Positions 53,889 to 62,696 of a DNA stretch of 64,000 nucleotides are shown in pieces (within the stretch, counting starts at the first letter, position 1; every line of letters starts with the position of its first letter). The position numbers and the translations under genes were made by a program. The notes under the pieces are model-generated. The model saw only the letters and a program-made list of their open reading frames with translations. It was not told the DNA's origin and searched no databases. Source of the DNA: Myxococcales bacterium (GTDB lineage Bacteria > Myxococcota_A > Polyangia > Polyangiales > Polyangiaceae); NCBI GenBank assembly GCA_016712525.1, contig JADJQX010000008.1, positions 992,001 through 1,056,000 on the forward strand, given 5' to 3'.

Positions 53889-53992
53889 GACACACCTCCG
53901 AACGACCTTGTGACCCGAAGCCGCTCCGCGAACCGTTCGCGTGCTTGCGCTTCGTGCCCCCTCCGTCGGCGCCCTCCCGCGATTCGTTGCGT
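53881..53992 (-). repeat. Duplicated leader of lipoprotein paralog 3
   Basis: This is the second copy of the direct repeat at 52115-52226, with the start codon, the GGAGGTG ribosome site and the CGCGATTCGTTGCGT box conserved. It lies in the 253-bp divergent gap before the GH44 gene. Confidence 0.7.
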
Positions 53993-54141
53993 TCTTTTCT
54001 CGGGGGCGCCCACATTTTTGCAAAGACTTGAATTCACAAATATTTTTGCCCATGCCATGCGGGGCGGCGGGGCTCGGTTGGCCGACGGGCCTCACGCACG
54101 AAGCGGTTCGGGAACGGTCATCGCTCGGGTAGGGTGCGCCC

Positions 54142-55890
54142 ATGCTCCCCCGTGCGGCCTTCGTCACTCCCCTCGCCGCCCTCGCGCTCGTCGGCCCCGG
54201 CATGTCGTCGTGCAAGCCGAACCGCGTGCCCCCGCCGCCCGAGGCCGCGGCCCCGCCCTTGCCGAACGTCACGACGTCCGCACCGGCGCCTTCGGCGAAC
54301 GTCGCGCTCGACGGCGCCGCGACGCCAGCGCCTCTCACGAGCGTCTCGAAGGTGACCCTGCCCGCGCGCACGCTGCGGACCGCGCTCGACTGCAAGAAGC
54401 CCGGCAAGAAGGTAAGCGACCACATCTACGGCATCGCCTGGGATCTCGGCGATCCCGCGCCTCAGAGCTTTCGCATGGGCGCGACTACGCGGCGCTGGGG
54501 AGGCAACGCGAGCTCTCGGTACAACCCGGAGATCGGCGCGTGGAACAGCGCGCACGACTGGTACTGGGAGAACCACGGCATCACCACGCACCAGGTCTTC
54601 TTCAAGCAGAACCGCGAGAACCGGCTCACGTCCGCGTTCACGGTGCCCATGCTCGGGTGGGTCGCGAAGGACAAGACCTCGTACTCGTACCCCGTCGCCA
54701 AGCACGGGCCGCAGAAGAAGGTCGACCCGCAGAAGCCCGACGCGGGTAACGGGGAGACCCCGGACGGCAAGCCCATCCCCTCGCCTCCTCCCGAAACGAC
54801 GTCGATCGCGGCGCCGCCCGAGCTCGTCGCGAAGTGGGTGAGCGAGCTCCGCGCCTCGAGGGAGGCCGGCCAGAACGACGTGGGCATCTACATCCTCGAC
54901 AACGAGCCCGCGCTCTGGAGCTCGACGCACAGGGACGTGCACCCTCAGCCGCTCGGGTACGACGAGCTCATGGATCGCACCTTCCGCTACGGCGACGCCG
55001 TGCGCGCGGCCGATCCGAAGCCCAAAATCGCGGGGCCGGCCGAGTGGGGGTGGCCCGGGTACTCGTTCTCCGCGAAGGACGCGGCCGCGGGCTTCCAGAA
55101 CAAACCCGACAGGCTCGCGCACGGCGACGTGCCGCTCTCGGCGTACTACCTGCGCACCATCCGCGAGCACGAGAAGAAGACGAAGAAGAAGCTCCTCGAT
55201 CTCTTCGACCTGCACGTCTACCCGCAGGGCGAGGGCGTCTTCAGCGACAAGAGCGATCCTGCGACCCAGGCCCTGCGCCTCCGCCAGACGCGCGGCCTCT
55301 GGGATCCTTCGTACAAAGACGAGTCGTGGATCCGCGACACGGTGATGCTGCTCCCACGCATGCAGAAGTGGGTCGACGAGAACGCCCCGGGCGTGGGGCT
55401 CATGATCGGCGAGTGGAACTACGGGGGCGAGCTCGATCAGAGCGGCGCCCTCGCGGCAGCCGAGGTGCTCGGGAAGATGGCCGAGCACGGGGTCGAGGTG
55501 GCGTACTACTGGCGCGTGCCAAAGGACCTCTCGTCGGTGTACTGGGCGTTCCGCGCGTTCCGCGGCTTCGACGAGAAGGGAGGCCGCTTCCAAGACGAGC
55601 TCGCCGCGGTCACGTCCGACGAGATGGGCCGCGTGTACGTCTCACGCGACGCCTCGGGCACACGTATGGTCACGATTTTGCTAAACTTTTCGACCGACAC
55701 CCCCTTCGGCGCCGAGGTCCGTGTCGACGGGTGCGGGGCCAAGTCGGCGACCGTGCTCGACTACCGCGACGCCGCGAGGACGGGGCTCCGCGCGAGGGAG
55801 GGTGGCGGTGCCGAAATCTCGGGCCAGCACGTTCGTGTGGTGGTCCCGCCGTACACGCTCACCGTGCTCGACGTGGCGCTCGCGCCGTAA
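54142..55890 (+). CDS. Glycoside hydrolase family 44 lipoprotein
   Basis: The 582-residue enzyme has a signal with lipobox MSSC (Cys about 24), a Pro/Ala-rich tether, and a GH44 catalytic domain. Motifs: RRWGGNASSRYNPEIGAWNS, GIYILDNEPALWSSTHRDVH (acid/base Glu) and VGLMIGEWNYGGELD (nucleophile Glu in GEW), then a C-terminal beta-sandwich (about 490-580). GH44 enzymes are endo-beta-1,4-glucanases or xyloglucanases acting outside the cell. No cellulose-binding module follows the sandwich. The gene diverges from lipoprotein paralog 3 and is followed by an unknown lipoprotein gene. Family is firm. Confidence 0.93.
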   Translation: MLPRAAFVTPLAALALVGPGMSSCKPNRVPPPPEAAAPPLPNVTTSAPAPSANVALDGAATPAPLTSVSKVTLPARTLRTALDCKKPGKKVSDHIYGIAWDLGDPAPQSFRMGATTRRWGGNASSRYNPEIGAWNSAHDWYWENHGITTHQVFFKQNRENRLTSAFTVPMLGWVAKDKTSYSYPVAKHGPQKKVDPQKPDAGNGETPDGKPIPSPPPETTSIAAPPELVAKWVSELRASREAGQNDVGIYILDNEPALWSSTHRDVHPQPLGYDELMDRTFRYGDAVRAADPKPKIAGPAEWGWPGYSFSAKDAAAGFQNKPDRLAHGDVPLSAYYLRTIREHEKKTKKKLLDLFDLHVYPQGEGVFSDKSDPATQALRLRQTRGLWDPSYKDESWIRDTVMLLPRMQKWVDENAPGVGLMIGEWNYGGELDQSGALAAAEVLGKMAEHGVEVAYYWRVPKDLSSVYWAFRAFRGFDEKGGRFQDELAAVTSDEMGRVYVSRDASGTRMVTILLNFSTDTPFGAEVRVDGCGAKSATVLDYRDAARTGLRAREGGGAEISGQHVRVVVPPYTLTVLDVALAP

Positions 55891-55977
55891 GCGAGCCCGG
55901 GGGAGAGCGACGAGGCCGCGGACACGAACGGAGACCCGCCGAGGAAGGTTCCGGGGCGCGCCGCGTAGATAGGTCGC

Positions 55978-56640
55978 ATGAAGCTCATCGCCCTCGCGCT
56001 CGCGGCCTCGGCTCTGTCGGTCGCATGCACCGTCGAGACGTTGGTCCCGGGGAGCTCGGATCCGGCGCCGAGCACGACGAGCCCCGACGCCCCCTCGGCC
56101 AGCGCGGAGAGCGACGCGGGCCCCGACGCCCCGGCCCCTTCGGCGAGCGGCACCACCCCCGACGGCGGGCCCGCCCCGCGGGATCCGAGCGCGACGAGCG
56201 AGCTTCGATTCTCGGGCGAATGCGCGCCCGATCTGCGCGATCTGGTCGTCGCGACGAACATGGGCGCCTACGACTCGATCGGCGTGTCGAACGCCACCGC
56301 GCCGGCAGACGGCTCCGTGCAAATCGCGCTCGTCTCCGGCAAACGCGAGCTCTCCTTGTCGACGAAGGACCGCACCGCGGACCGCGACGTGCTGAACGTG
56401 ATGGCCGGGGGCGTCGTCTACACGAACCTCTGCAATGCGAGCGCGGGCGTGTGCTCCTACGACGCGGCGACGACCTCGTGGAAGAACGACCCGGTCACCG
56501 GCAAGGTCAGCGTGCGCGCCTACGACCCGCGCTCGGGCACGCTCGACGTCACCTTCGACGGCGTCGTGCTCTCGTCGACGCGAGGCTCGGGCCTCTGCCG
56601 CGTCTCGGGGAAGCTGCGCGCCTATCGCCTCGGGCGATAA
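55978..56640 (+). CDS. Lipoprotein of unknown function
   Basis: The 220-residue protein has signal MKLIALALAASALSVAC (lipobox, Cys about 17) and an Asp/Ser/Pro/Ala-rich tether (residues 20-75). A compact domain of about 140 residues follows, with four cysteines (GECAPDL, TNLCNASAGVCSYD, SGLCRVS) likely to form disulphides. It is downstream of the GH44 gene by 87 bases and may be co-transcribed. Its stop is one base from the stop of the convergent lipoprotein gene. No family was recognised. Confidence 0.72.
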   Translation: MKLIALALAASALSVACTVETLVPGSSDPAPSTTSPDAPSASAESDAGPDAPAPSASGTTPDGGPAPRDPSATSELRFSGECAPDLRDLVVATNMGAYDSIGVSNATAPADGSVQIALVSGKRELSLSTKDRTADRDVLNVMAGGVVYTNLCNASAGVCSYDAATTSWKNDPVTGKVSVRAYDPRSGTLDVTFDGVVLSSTRGSGLCRVSGKLRAYRLGR

Positions 56641-56641
56641 C

Positions 56642-57772
56642 CTACGGGCAGGTAGCTACCCACGTGTCCCCACATGGGCGGGGCACGGTGGGCGCGGTCA
56701 TGACACGCCCGAGCTGGGCCGGCTCGGCCGCGAACCCGATGGCGAGCGAGAGGGCGTCGCACGGGCTCTCCTTCCCGTCGAGCGTCGGGTCCGTGGGGAG
56801 ATCACGCGCGCGGCACACGCCGTCGCGTACGGACTTGTAGATGGGGTTCTCGCCGCATAGGGGCCCCGTCTTCGACGAGCTTGCGGCCTCGAGGCCGGTG
56901 AGGAAACGCGACGCCGAGAAGCGGCCCGAGAGCACGCCGCTCTCGAGGGCGTAGAGCTCGCCCTTCTTCACGATCTTCGCCGTGAAGTACCCGAGCGAGA
57001 TGGGAAACGTGACGTCGCCCACGCGGATGGGCGCCTTGACCTCCGCGACCACCGTGCCACCCGAGACGTACGCGCGGGTGTCGACCGCGACCGGCAGATA
57101 CGGCGTGCCACCGAGGAGGGAGCGCGAGTCGATGGTCCACAGGTCCGTGCCGTCGCGCTTCAGGGTGCCGGTGCCGCCGTCGGCCCGGACCTCGGCGCCG
57201 AAGGTCTCGAAGACGGCGACCTCGACGAGATCGTCGTCGGGGAGGTCGTTGTAGTTCTTGATGCGCACGACGAGCCCCTCGTCGCCGCGCCCGACGCGCG
57301 TCGCCGTCCCGCCCTGCTCGATGACCGACTCGACCACGAGCCAGAACTCGCCGAACGCGTTGTCGACCCCGCGAGGCAGGTCGCATACGCCCGCCTGGGT
57401 GCTCGGGACGCAGGCGCGCGTGCCGGGGCAGGTGCAGAGGCCATCGAGATCGTAGGCATCGGCGAACGGGCGGGACGGATCTTTGGAGTCGGCGAGGGTG
57501 AAGGTCGAGAGGGCGACGACGAAGCTGCTCGTCCCGGTGACCGAGCCTTGAGGAGGCCGGGCCGGGGGCCTGCTTGGAGAGCAGGCCTCGCCGTCGGGCC
57601 CGGCGTCCGGGGGGGGTGGGGGCGGGCCTGCCTCGACGGTGCCCGTGGGAGGTGGGCCGACGTCGATCGCCGCGTCGCCCCCGCCGGTGTAACCGTCAAG
57701 AGAGTTTATCAAACTGCAGGCGGCCGCCGGCAGGAGCGCGAGCCCGAGGAGCACGAACGGCCGCTTCCGCAT
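56642..57772 (-). CDS. Lipoprotein of unknown function
   Basis: The 376-residue protein has signal MRKRPFVLLGLALLPAAAC (lipobox, Cys about 19), a Gly/Pro-rich tether (TGGGDAAIDVGPPPTGTVEA and following), then a domain with several cysteines (LCTCPGTRAC and CDLPRG, PLCGEN, DGVCRARDL, SPCDALS, RPCGDTW and ATCP). ATG 57772 was chosen over 57802 because it starts the signal peptide and has AGGAA upstream. The gene diverges from the NtrC-type regulator gene across about 60 bases and converges on the preceding lipoprotein gene with a one-base gap. No homology is recognised. Confidence 0.72.
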   Translation of the reverse strand: MRKRPFVLLGLALLPAAACSLINSLDGYTGGGDAAIDVGPPPTGTVEAGPPPPPPDAGPDGEACSPSRPPARPPQGSVTGTSSFVVALSTFTLADSKDPSRPFADAYDLDGLCTCPGTRACVPSTQAGVCDLPRGVDNAFGEFWLVVESVIEQGGTATRVGRGDEGLVVRIKNYNDLPDDDLVEVAVFETFGAEVRADGGTGTLKRDGTDLWTIDSRSLLGGTPYLPVAVDTRAYVSGGTVVAEVKAPIRVGDVTFPISLGYFTAKIVKKGELYALESGVLSGRFSASRFLTGLEAASSSKTGPLCGENPIYKSVRDGVCRARDLPTDPTLDGKESPCDALSLAIGFAAEPAQLGRVMTAPTVPRPCGDTWVATCP

Positions 57773-57834
57773 TTTCCTGAGCGTACCTCGCGTGCGCCCC
57801 ACAATCGACGCCGATCGTTGCTAAAACCGCAGGC

Positions 57835-59208
57835 ATGCCCCGCGCGCATCTCTTGGTGGTCGACGACGAGCCGGCGATCCTCACCACCCTCCAGAAGGCC
57901 CTCACCCTCGAGGGCTACGGCGTCGACGTGGCCGGTGGAGTGAAAATCGCCGAAGAAAAGCTGAAGAAGCGCTCGTACGACCTCTGCCTCTTCGACGTCA
58001 TGCTCCCCGACGGAGACGGCATCGATCTGCTCCAGCGTGTGCGCGCGGCCGGCATGGACGCCCCCGTCATCATGATGAGCGGGCACGGCACGATCGACAC
58101 GGCGGTGCGAGCCACACGTCACGGCGCGCTCTCGTTCCTCGAGAAGCCGCTCAACACCGATGCTCTGCTCATCGCCATCGAGACGGGCCTGCGCCTCGAG
58201 AGGGCCGAAAAAGAGGCGAGTGAGCTCCGCGCGGCGACGTTCGGCGAGCTCGTCGGCGAGAGCGCGGCCATCAAGCGCCTCCTCGAGCAGGTGGGGCGCG
58301 CGGCGAAGAGCGCGGCGAGCGTGCTCGTCACGGGCGAGCGCGGCACGGGGAAAGAGCTCGTGGCGCGCGCCATCCACGCCATGTCGCCCCGCGCGAAGGG
58401 CCCTCTCGAGAAGATGAACTGCGCGGCGCTCCCGAGCGAGCTCATCGAGAGCGAGCTCTTCGGCCACGAGGTGGGCGCGTTCACCGGGGCCACCAAACAA
58501 CGGCGCGGCAAGTTCGAGCGCGCCTCGGGGGGAACCCTCTTCCTCGACGAGGTCGGCGACATGCCGCTCGCCATGCAGGCGAAGCTCCTCCGGGTGCTCC
58601 AAGAGCGCGAGATCGAGCGCGTCGGGGGCAGCGAGGTCATCAAGGTCGACGCACGTGTGGTCGCCGCGACGAACCGAGATCTCCTCGCCGCGTGCGAAAA
58701 AGACCTCTTTCGGCCCGACCTCTACGATCGCCTCAACGTCGTGCCGCTCGCCATCCCGCCGCTCCGCGCGCGGCGCGAGGACATCCCGGTCCTCACACGC
58801 CACTTCCTCGCGCTCGCTGCCAAGGCCAACGACCGGCGCGGCATGCAGATCGATCCGGCGGCCATCGACGCGCTCGCCGCCCACTCGTTCCCGGGCAACG
58901 TTCGAGAGCTCCGTAACCTCGTGGAACGGCTCGTGATTTTGACGCCGGACGACGTCATCAAGGAGACGGACGTCCGCACGTGCCTGCACGGCGGCGCGCA
59001 AGCCAAGACCCAGAGCCTCTACCGCCCGGGGGTCCCGTTTCGTGTCCTCGTCGAAGAGGCCGAGCGCGTCATCTTGACCGACGCGATGGCGCACCACGGC
59101 GGGCAGATGGCCGCGACCGCGCGGGCGCTCGATCTCGAGCGGAGCCACCTCTACAAAAAAGCGCGGGCCCTCGGCTTGCGGAAGTCCGAAGGCGACGAGG
59201 ACGAGTAG
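57835..59208 (+). CDS. NtrC-family sigma-54-dependent response regulator
   Basis: The 457-residue protein has a receiver domain (LLVVDDEPAIL, phosphoacceptor Asp54 in LCLFDVMLPDGDG), a sigma-54 AAA+ domain with Walker A GERGTGKE (from residue 167), GAFTGA (from 214) and LFLDEVGDMP, and a C-terminal Fis-type HTH (GGQMAATARALDLERSHLYKKARAL). It should activate sigma-54 promoters when phosphorylated. A cognate histidine kinase is not in the window, so it may be an orphan. The AAA/HTH parts are of the same type as those of the large kinase fusion at 4647. A Fis-like DNA-binding end is clear. Confidence 0.94.
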   Translation: MPRAHLLVVDDEPAILTTLQKALTLEGYGVDVAGGVKIAEEKLKKRSYDLCLFDVMLPDGDGIDLLQRVRAAGMDAPVIMMSGHGTIDTAVRATRHGALSFLEKPLNTDALLIAIETGLRLERAEKEASELRAATFGELVGESAAIKRLLEQVGRAAKSAASVLVTGERGTGKELVARAIHAMSPRAKGPLEKMNCAALPSELIESELFGHEVGAFTGATKQRRGKFERASGGTLFLDEVGDMPLAMQAKLLRVLQEREIERVGGSEVIKVDARVVAATNRDLLAACEKDLFRPDLYDRLNVVPLAIPPLRARREDIPVLTRHFLALAAKANDRRGMQIDPAAIDALAAHSFPGNVRELRNLVERLVILTPDDVIKETDVRTCLHGGAQAKTQSLYRPGVPFRVLVEEAERVILTDAMAHHGGQMAATARALDLERSHLYKKARALGLRKSEGDEDE

Positions 59209-59397
59209 GAGCGGCGGCCGCGGGGGAGCGCCCGCACGGATCGCACGTGCCCCACCCCGTGGGGGGCGAGAGACGCGCTTTTGCCGTGCGAAGGGCTCGC
59301 GCTATGGTAGACGCCGAAGGTCCGGTCACGCGCGGCTGAAGGGCCGCGCGCACGTGTCGCCACGAGCTTCTCCCCCGAGCCTGATGTTCCTCCAAAG

Positions 59398-60732
59398 ATG
59401 ACGACGAGCCCCGAGCCCATCAAGTTCTTCGCCGCGACCGACGTCGGGCGGGTGCGCGAGCACAACGAAGACAATTTCCTCGTCGACAAGAAGCTCCAGT
59501 TCTTCATCGTTTGCGACGGCATGGGCGGGCACGCCGCGGGCGAGGTGGCGAGCGCCATCGCCGTGCGCGCGGTGCACGAAGAGGTGAAGAAGGAGCGCGA
59601 GATGCTCCAAGACTTCGCCCGAGGCGCGCGTGGCTCCTCCCGCGTGACGAAGAAAGACGTGCTCGCCTTGCTCGAGCACTCGGTGCAACGCGCGTGCTCG
59701 AAGGTGCACGAGGCCGCCCAGAGCGACGACGGCAAGCGCGGCATGGGCACGACGCTCTCGGCGCTGCTCCTCCTCGGGCACACCGCGTTCATCGCGCACG
59801 TCGGGGACAGCCGCATCTACATGGAGCGCTCCGGCGGCGTCTCGCAGATCACCGAAGATCACACGGTGATGAACGAGCTCATTCGCCGCGGCAAGCTCAC
59901 CGAAGAGCAGATCGCCAAGGTGAAGCAGAAGAACGCGATCACACGCGCCGTCGGTGTGTACGAGCGCGTCGACGTGGACACCCTGACGTTCGAGGTCCTC
60001 CCGGGAGACTCGTTCCTGCTCGCGTCGGACGGGCTCACGGGCTACCTCGAGACCGCCGACGAGCTCGCCGACTACCTCGTCGCGGAGGACGGGCAAGCCG
60101 CCGTGCGCGGCCTCGTGTCGCTCGCGAACGGCCGCGGCGGCAAAGACAACATCACCTGCATCCTCGTGCACGTGCAGGGCGAGATCGACGACGCGAAAGA
60201 GCGCGCCGCCCGCGTGGCTCAGAAGCGCGAGGTCCTCGCCAAGATGCCCATCTTCGCGCGTCTCGCCGAGAGCGAGCTGATGCGCGTCATGCAGGTCGTC
60301 GAGGTGCGCGCCTTCGCCAACGGCCAGACCGTGATCACCGAGGGTGAGAAGGGCGACGAGCTCTTCATCGTGCTCACGGGCGCCGTGAACGTCCTCCGCG
60401 GCAACGAGGAGCTCGCGCGGTTCGGACCGGGGGAGCACTTCGGCGAGATGGCCCTCATTCGCTCGGTGCCGCGCTCGGCCACCGTGACGAGCGCCGGGTC
60501 GAGCGAGCTCATGGTCATCAAGCGCGCGGATTTCTTCGAGATTTTGCGCAACGAGCACCAGACCGCCGTGAAGATCCTGTGGCAGTTCTTGGGCGTGCTC
60601 GCCGACCGCCTCGATCAGACGACGAGCGAGCTCCGCGACGCCCGCATGAAAGAGATCGAACAGGACATCGAGGTGGACGATGCGACCGTGGAGATCTTCC
60701 CGACCTTCTCGTCGCACGCCGCGCGGCGCTGA
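59398..60732 (+). CDS. PP2C phosphatase fused to cyclic-nucleotide-binding domain
   Basis: The 444-residue protein has a PP2C-type Ser/Thr phosphatase (residues about 8-260) with motifs REHNEDNFLVD, FFIVCDGMGGHAAGE (Asp40), GMGTTLSALLL, FIAHVGDSRIY and GKDNITCILV. A cNMP-binding domain follows (about 285-400): GQTVITEGEKGDELFIVLTG and FGPGEHFGEMALIRSVPRSA, which contains the phosphate-binding cassette. Such fusions reverse Hanks-kinase phosphorylation under cAMP/cGMP or related control, so it could counter the kinase at 4647. It lies 189 bases after the response-regulator gene and overlaps the start of a lipoprotein gene. Confidence 0.93.
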   Translation: MTTSPEPIKFFAATDVGRVREHNEDNFLVDKKLQFFIVCDGMGGHAAGEVASAIAVRAVHEEVKKEREMLQDFARGARGSSRVTKKDVLALLEHSVQRACSKVHEAAQSDDGKRGMGTTLSALLLLGHTAFIAHVGDSRIYMERSGGVSQITEDHTVMNELIRRGKLTEEQIAKVKQKNAITRAVGVYERVDVDTLTFEVLPGDSFLLASDGLTGYLETADELADYLVAEDGQAAVRGLVSLANGRGGKDNITCILVHVQGEIDDAKERAARVAQKREVLAKMPIFARLAESELMRVMQVVEVRAFANGQTVITEGEKGDELFIVLTGAVNVLRGNEELARFGPGEHFGEMALIRSVPRSATVTSAGSSELMVIKRADFFEILRNEHQTAVKILWQFLGVLADRLDQTTSELRDARMKEIEQDIEVDDATVEIFPTFSSHAARR

Positions 60733-61621
60733 GCTCGCCCCCCTCGTGGTCGCGGCCTTCGTCGTGGCCGCGGGCGCGTGCGACGACACGAAGCGCACGG
60801 CGCCCCTCCCGAACGACGCGAACGCTCCCACCGCCGCGCCGCAGCCTTCGCAGCCTCCCATCGACGCGACCCCGTCGTTCGCGACGTTCGTAGACGCGTC
60901 CTCTCCCAAGCCGTCCCCGCCTTCGAGGAGCGATCTCCCCTGCCGCGTGATCGAGGGCGCGGGCCCGCTCGCACACGACGGTGACGCGGGCGCGCGGCTC
61001 CCTCCCGGGGCCACGATCGCGAAGGGTCAGGCCGTGGTGCTCGGAGAGGGCGGCGTCGCCACGGTGAAAGACCCGGAGAGCGGGCGTGAGCTGCGGTTCG
61101 AGGGCCCGTCGAGGTTCGTCCCGTGCGCGAGGACGGACGAGGCGTGGCTCCTCGCGGGCACCCTGGTCGTGCGCCCCGGCTCGGCCGACGTGCCCCTCGG
61201 CGAGCTGCTCGTCGTGGTGCGCGAGGGCGCCCTGCGCGTCCCGAGCGGCGCGGCGGTGCGTGTCTGGTCGAGCCCCGAGAAGACCGTCGTCGTGACACGG
61301 AGCCGCAGGCCCGAGGTGTGGGCGGCACGACGCGCGACGCTCGTGTGGGCGAGCCCCGACGGAGGCGTCGATGGCGGCTCGGAGACCTTGGGCACGCTCA
61401 CGCTCGCCAAGGCCGACGCCACGGTGGAGGCCGCGGCGACCGAGTGCGCCGAGAAGAGCAAGGCCCAGAAGGCGCTGGCCGCGGCCATGCTCGAACGAGA
61501 CGCGAGCCTCTCGGAGCTCTCTCCCAAATCGATCGAGGCATCACGCGAAGAACGCTCGGCCTGCGCCGTGGCCGACGCACGCGCCCTCGCGGGCCACGCT
61601 AAGCTACCTACAAGCCGCTGA
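60680..61621 (+). CDS. FecR-like lipoprotein, unknown function
   Basis: The 313-residue frame begins 53 bases inside the PP2C gene with MRPWRSSRPSRRTPR and a hydrophobic stretch (LAPLVVAAFVVAAGAC) whose lipobox is VAAGAC. The body has a FecR-like segment (GATIAKGQAVVLGEGGVATV, LRFEGPSRF, GTLVVRPGSADVPLGELLVV) and a charged helical C-terminus. A start nearer the hydrophobic segment is possible; the overlap makes the exact start uncertain. FecR-like domains bind or sense outside the cytoplasm. The gene converges on the DUF3445 gene, with a 14-base overlap of the ends. Confidence 0.7.
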   Translation: MRPWRSSRPSRRTPRGAELAPLVVAAFVVAAGACDDTKRTAPLPNDANAPTAAPQPSQPPIDATPSFATFVDASSPKPSPPSRSDLPCRVIEGAGPLAHDGDAGARLPPGATIAKGQAVVLGEGGVATVKDPESGRELRFEGPSRFVPCARTDEAWLLAGTLVVRPGSADVPLGELLVVVREGALRVPSGAAVRVWSSPEKTVVVTRSRRPEVWAARRATLVWASPDGGVDGGSETLGTLTLAKADATVEAAATECAEKSKAQKALAAAMLERDASLSELSPKSIEASREERSACAVADARALAGHAKLPTSR

Positions 61622-62477
61622 ATTCGCCCACGAATTTGGCGATCGCGGCGTCGTCGAGGCCCTTGTAGCGGCGGATCTCCGGGGGCATGTTCGCGAGCGC
61701 CTCGGCGAGCGTGCGCACCCGCTCGGCGCCGAGCGCGGCGATCGGGTACACGAAGGTGCGGATCACGAAGAGGGACGCCGAGACCTCGGGGAAGGGCCAC
61801 GTGAGCTGCCGCTCGACGCGAAAGTGCGTGATGGTGGTCTTCGGCGCGCGGAGCCCCGAGTCGGGGTGGTGATCGAGCGCGTCGTCGGCGCACACGGTCC
61901 ACACGAAGCGCACGTACGGACCGCGCTTGATCATCGCGTCCATCATGCTGCGCGCAGCCGCGGCGCGGACCTCGGCGTCGTCGCCTGCACGCCCGGGGAA
62001 GCCCGGCACGGGCCCGTGGATCTCGCGGAAGCTCGTGCCCGCCACGTGCTCGGGGCGCCACCCGCTCGGGAAGCTCACGTGCACGAGCACGGCTCGGCCG
62101 GTGCCATCGGGACCTGCGTGCATGACGACGAGATCCTCTTGGAGCGCGCGCCCGAGGGCGTCGAACGGCGACGTCGCGCCCGTGTCCGTGTCGGCCGCGG
62201 CGAGCCTCTCGGGGGCCTCGACGGCGAGCCGCGCGCGGACGAACGCCGTCACCTCGTCGGCCGCGCGGCGCTCGTCGGGCGTCTCGATGCGATCGAACGA
62301 GCGACGATCCGCGAATCCTTTGCGCTTCTCGGCGACGGCGCGGGCGAGGTCGTCGTCGACGAGGAAGACGCGGGCGTCGGCGTCGCCATGTCCGAAGTCG
62401 TGGGGGAACCGGATGAGCCCCGCCTTCATGGTGAGCGGCGCGGGATCGACGGGGAAAAAGAGCAGCTTCTCGGGCAC
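61608..62477 (-). CDS. DUF3445-type haem-dependent oxidative N-demethylase-like protein
   Basis: The 289-residue protein contains VHVSFPSGWRPEHVAG and FREIHGPVPGF, then WTVCADDALDHHP, FRVERQLTWPFPEVSASLFV and IRTFVYPIAAL. These match the DUF3445 family (haem-dependent oxidative N-demethylases, some using PAS-like folds with a His-haem ligand). It has no signal peptide and is probably cytoplasmic. It diverges from the glutamate dehydrogenase gene and converges on the FecR-like gene. The substrate is unknown. Family assignment rests on several conserved segments, not on a search. Confidence 0.78.
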   Translation of the reverse strand: MPEKLLFFPVDPAPLTMKAGLIRFPHDFGHGDADARVFLVDDDLARAVAEKRKGFADRRSFDRIETPDERRAADEVTAFVRARLAVEAPERLAAADTDTGATSPFDALGRALQEDLVVMHAGPDGTGRAVLVHVSFPSGWRPEHVAGTSFREIHGPVPGFPGRAGDDAEVRAAAARSMMDAMIKRGPYVRFVWTVCADDALDHHPDSGLRAPKTTITHFRVERQLTWPFPEVSASLFVIRTFVYPIAALGAERVRTLAEALANMPPEIRRYKGLDDAAIAKFVGEFSGL

Positions 62478-62696
62478 GGCTCGCGTGTCTTACCAGAGAG
62501 TGACGTGGGTCGCAGGCACTGTGCGATCCCGAACGCGTCACGACGCGCGAGGTCAACGCGTCGCAGCGTGGGCTTTTTTCCGGTCTCTCACACGCGACGG
62601 CGGAGAAGTGGTGCTAAGTAAGCCCGGCTCGCGGGCGAGGGCACTCTGCACCCCCGCGAGAAGAACCCACGACCTAGCCCCCCGAGACTTCCAACG

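Noticed and set aside
49693..54749. Plus-strand open frames of 850-890 codons across the lipoprotein island, and a minus-strand one at 54118-55593.
   Set aside because: They oppose the three lipoprotein genes and the GH44 gene, which have signal peptides, ribosome sites and motifs; the frames have none.
54142..57772. The GH44 gene with the two following lipoprotein genes as a polysaccharide utilisation locus.
   Set aside because: No SusC/SusD, transporter or further hydrolase is present, and one of the genes is on the opposite strand.
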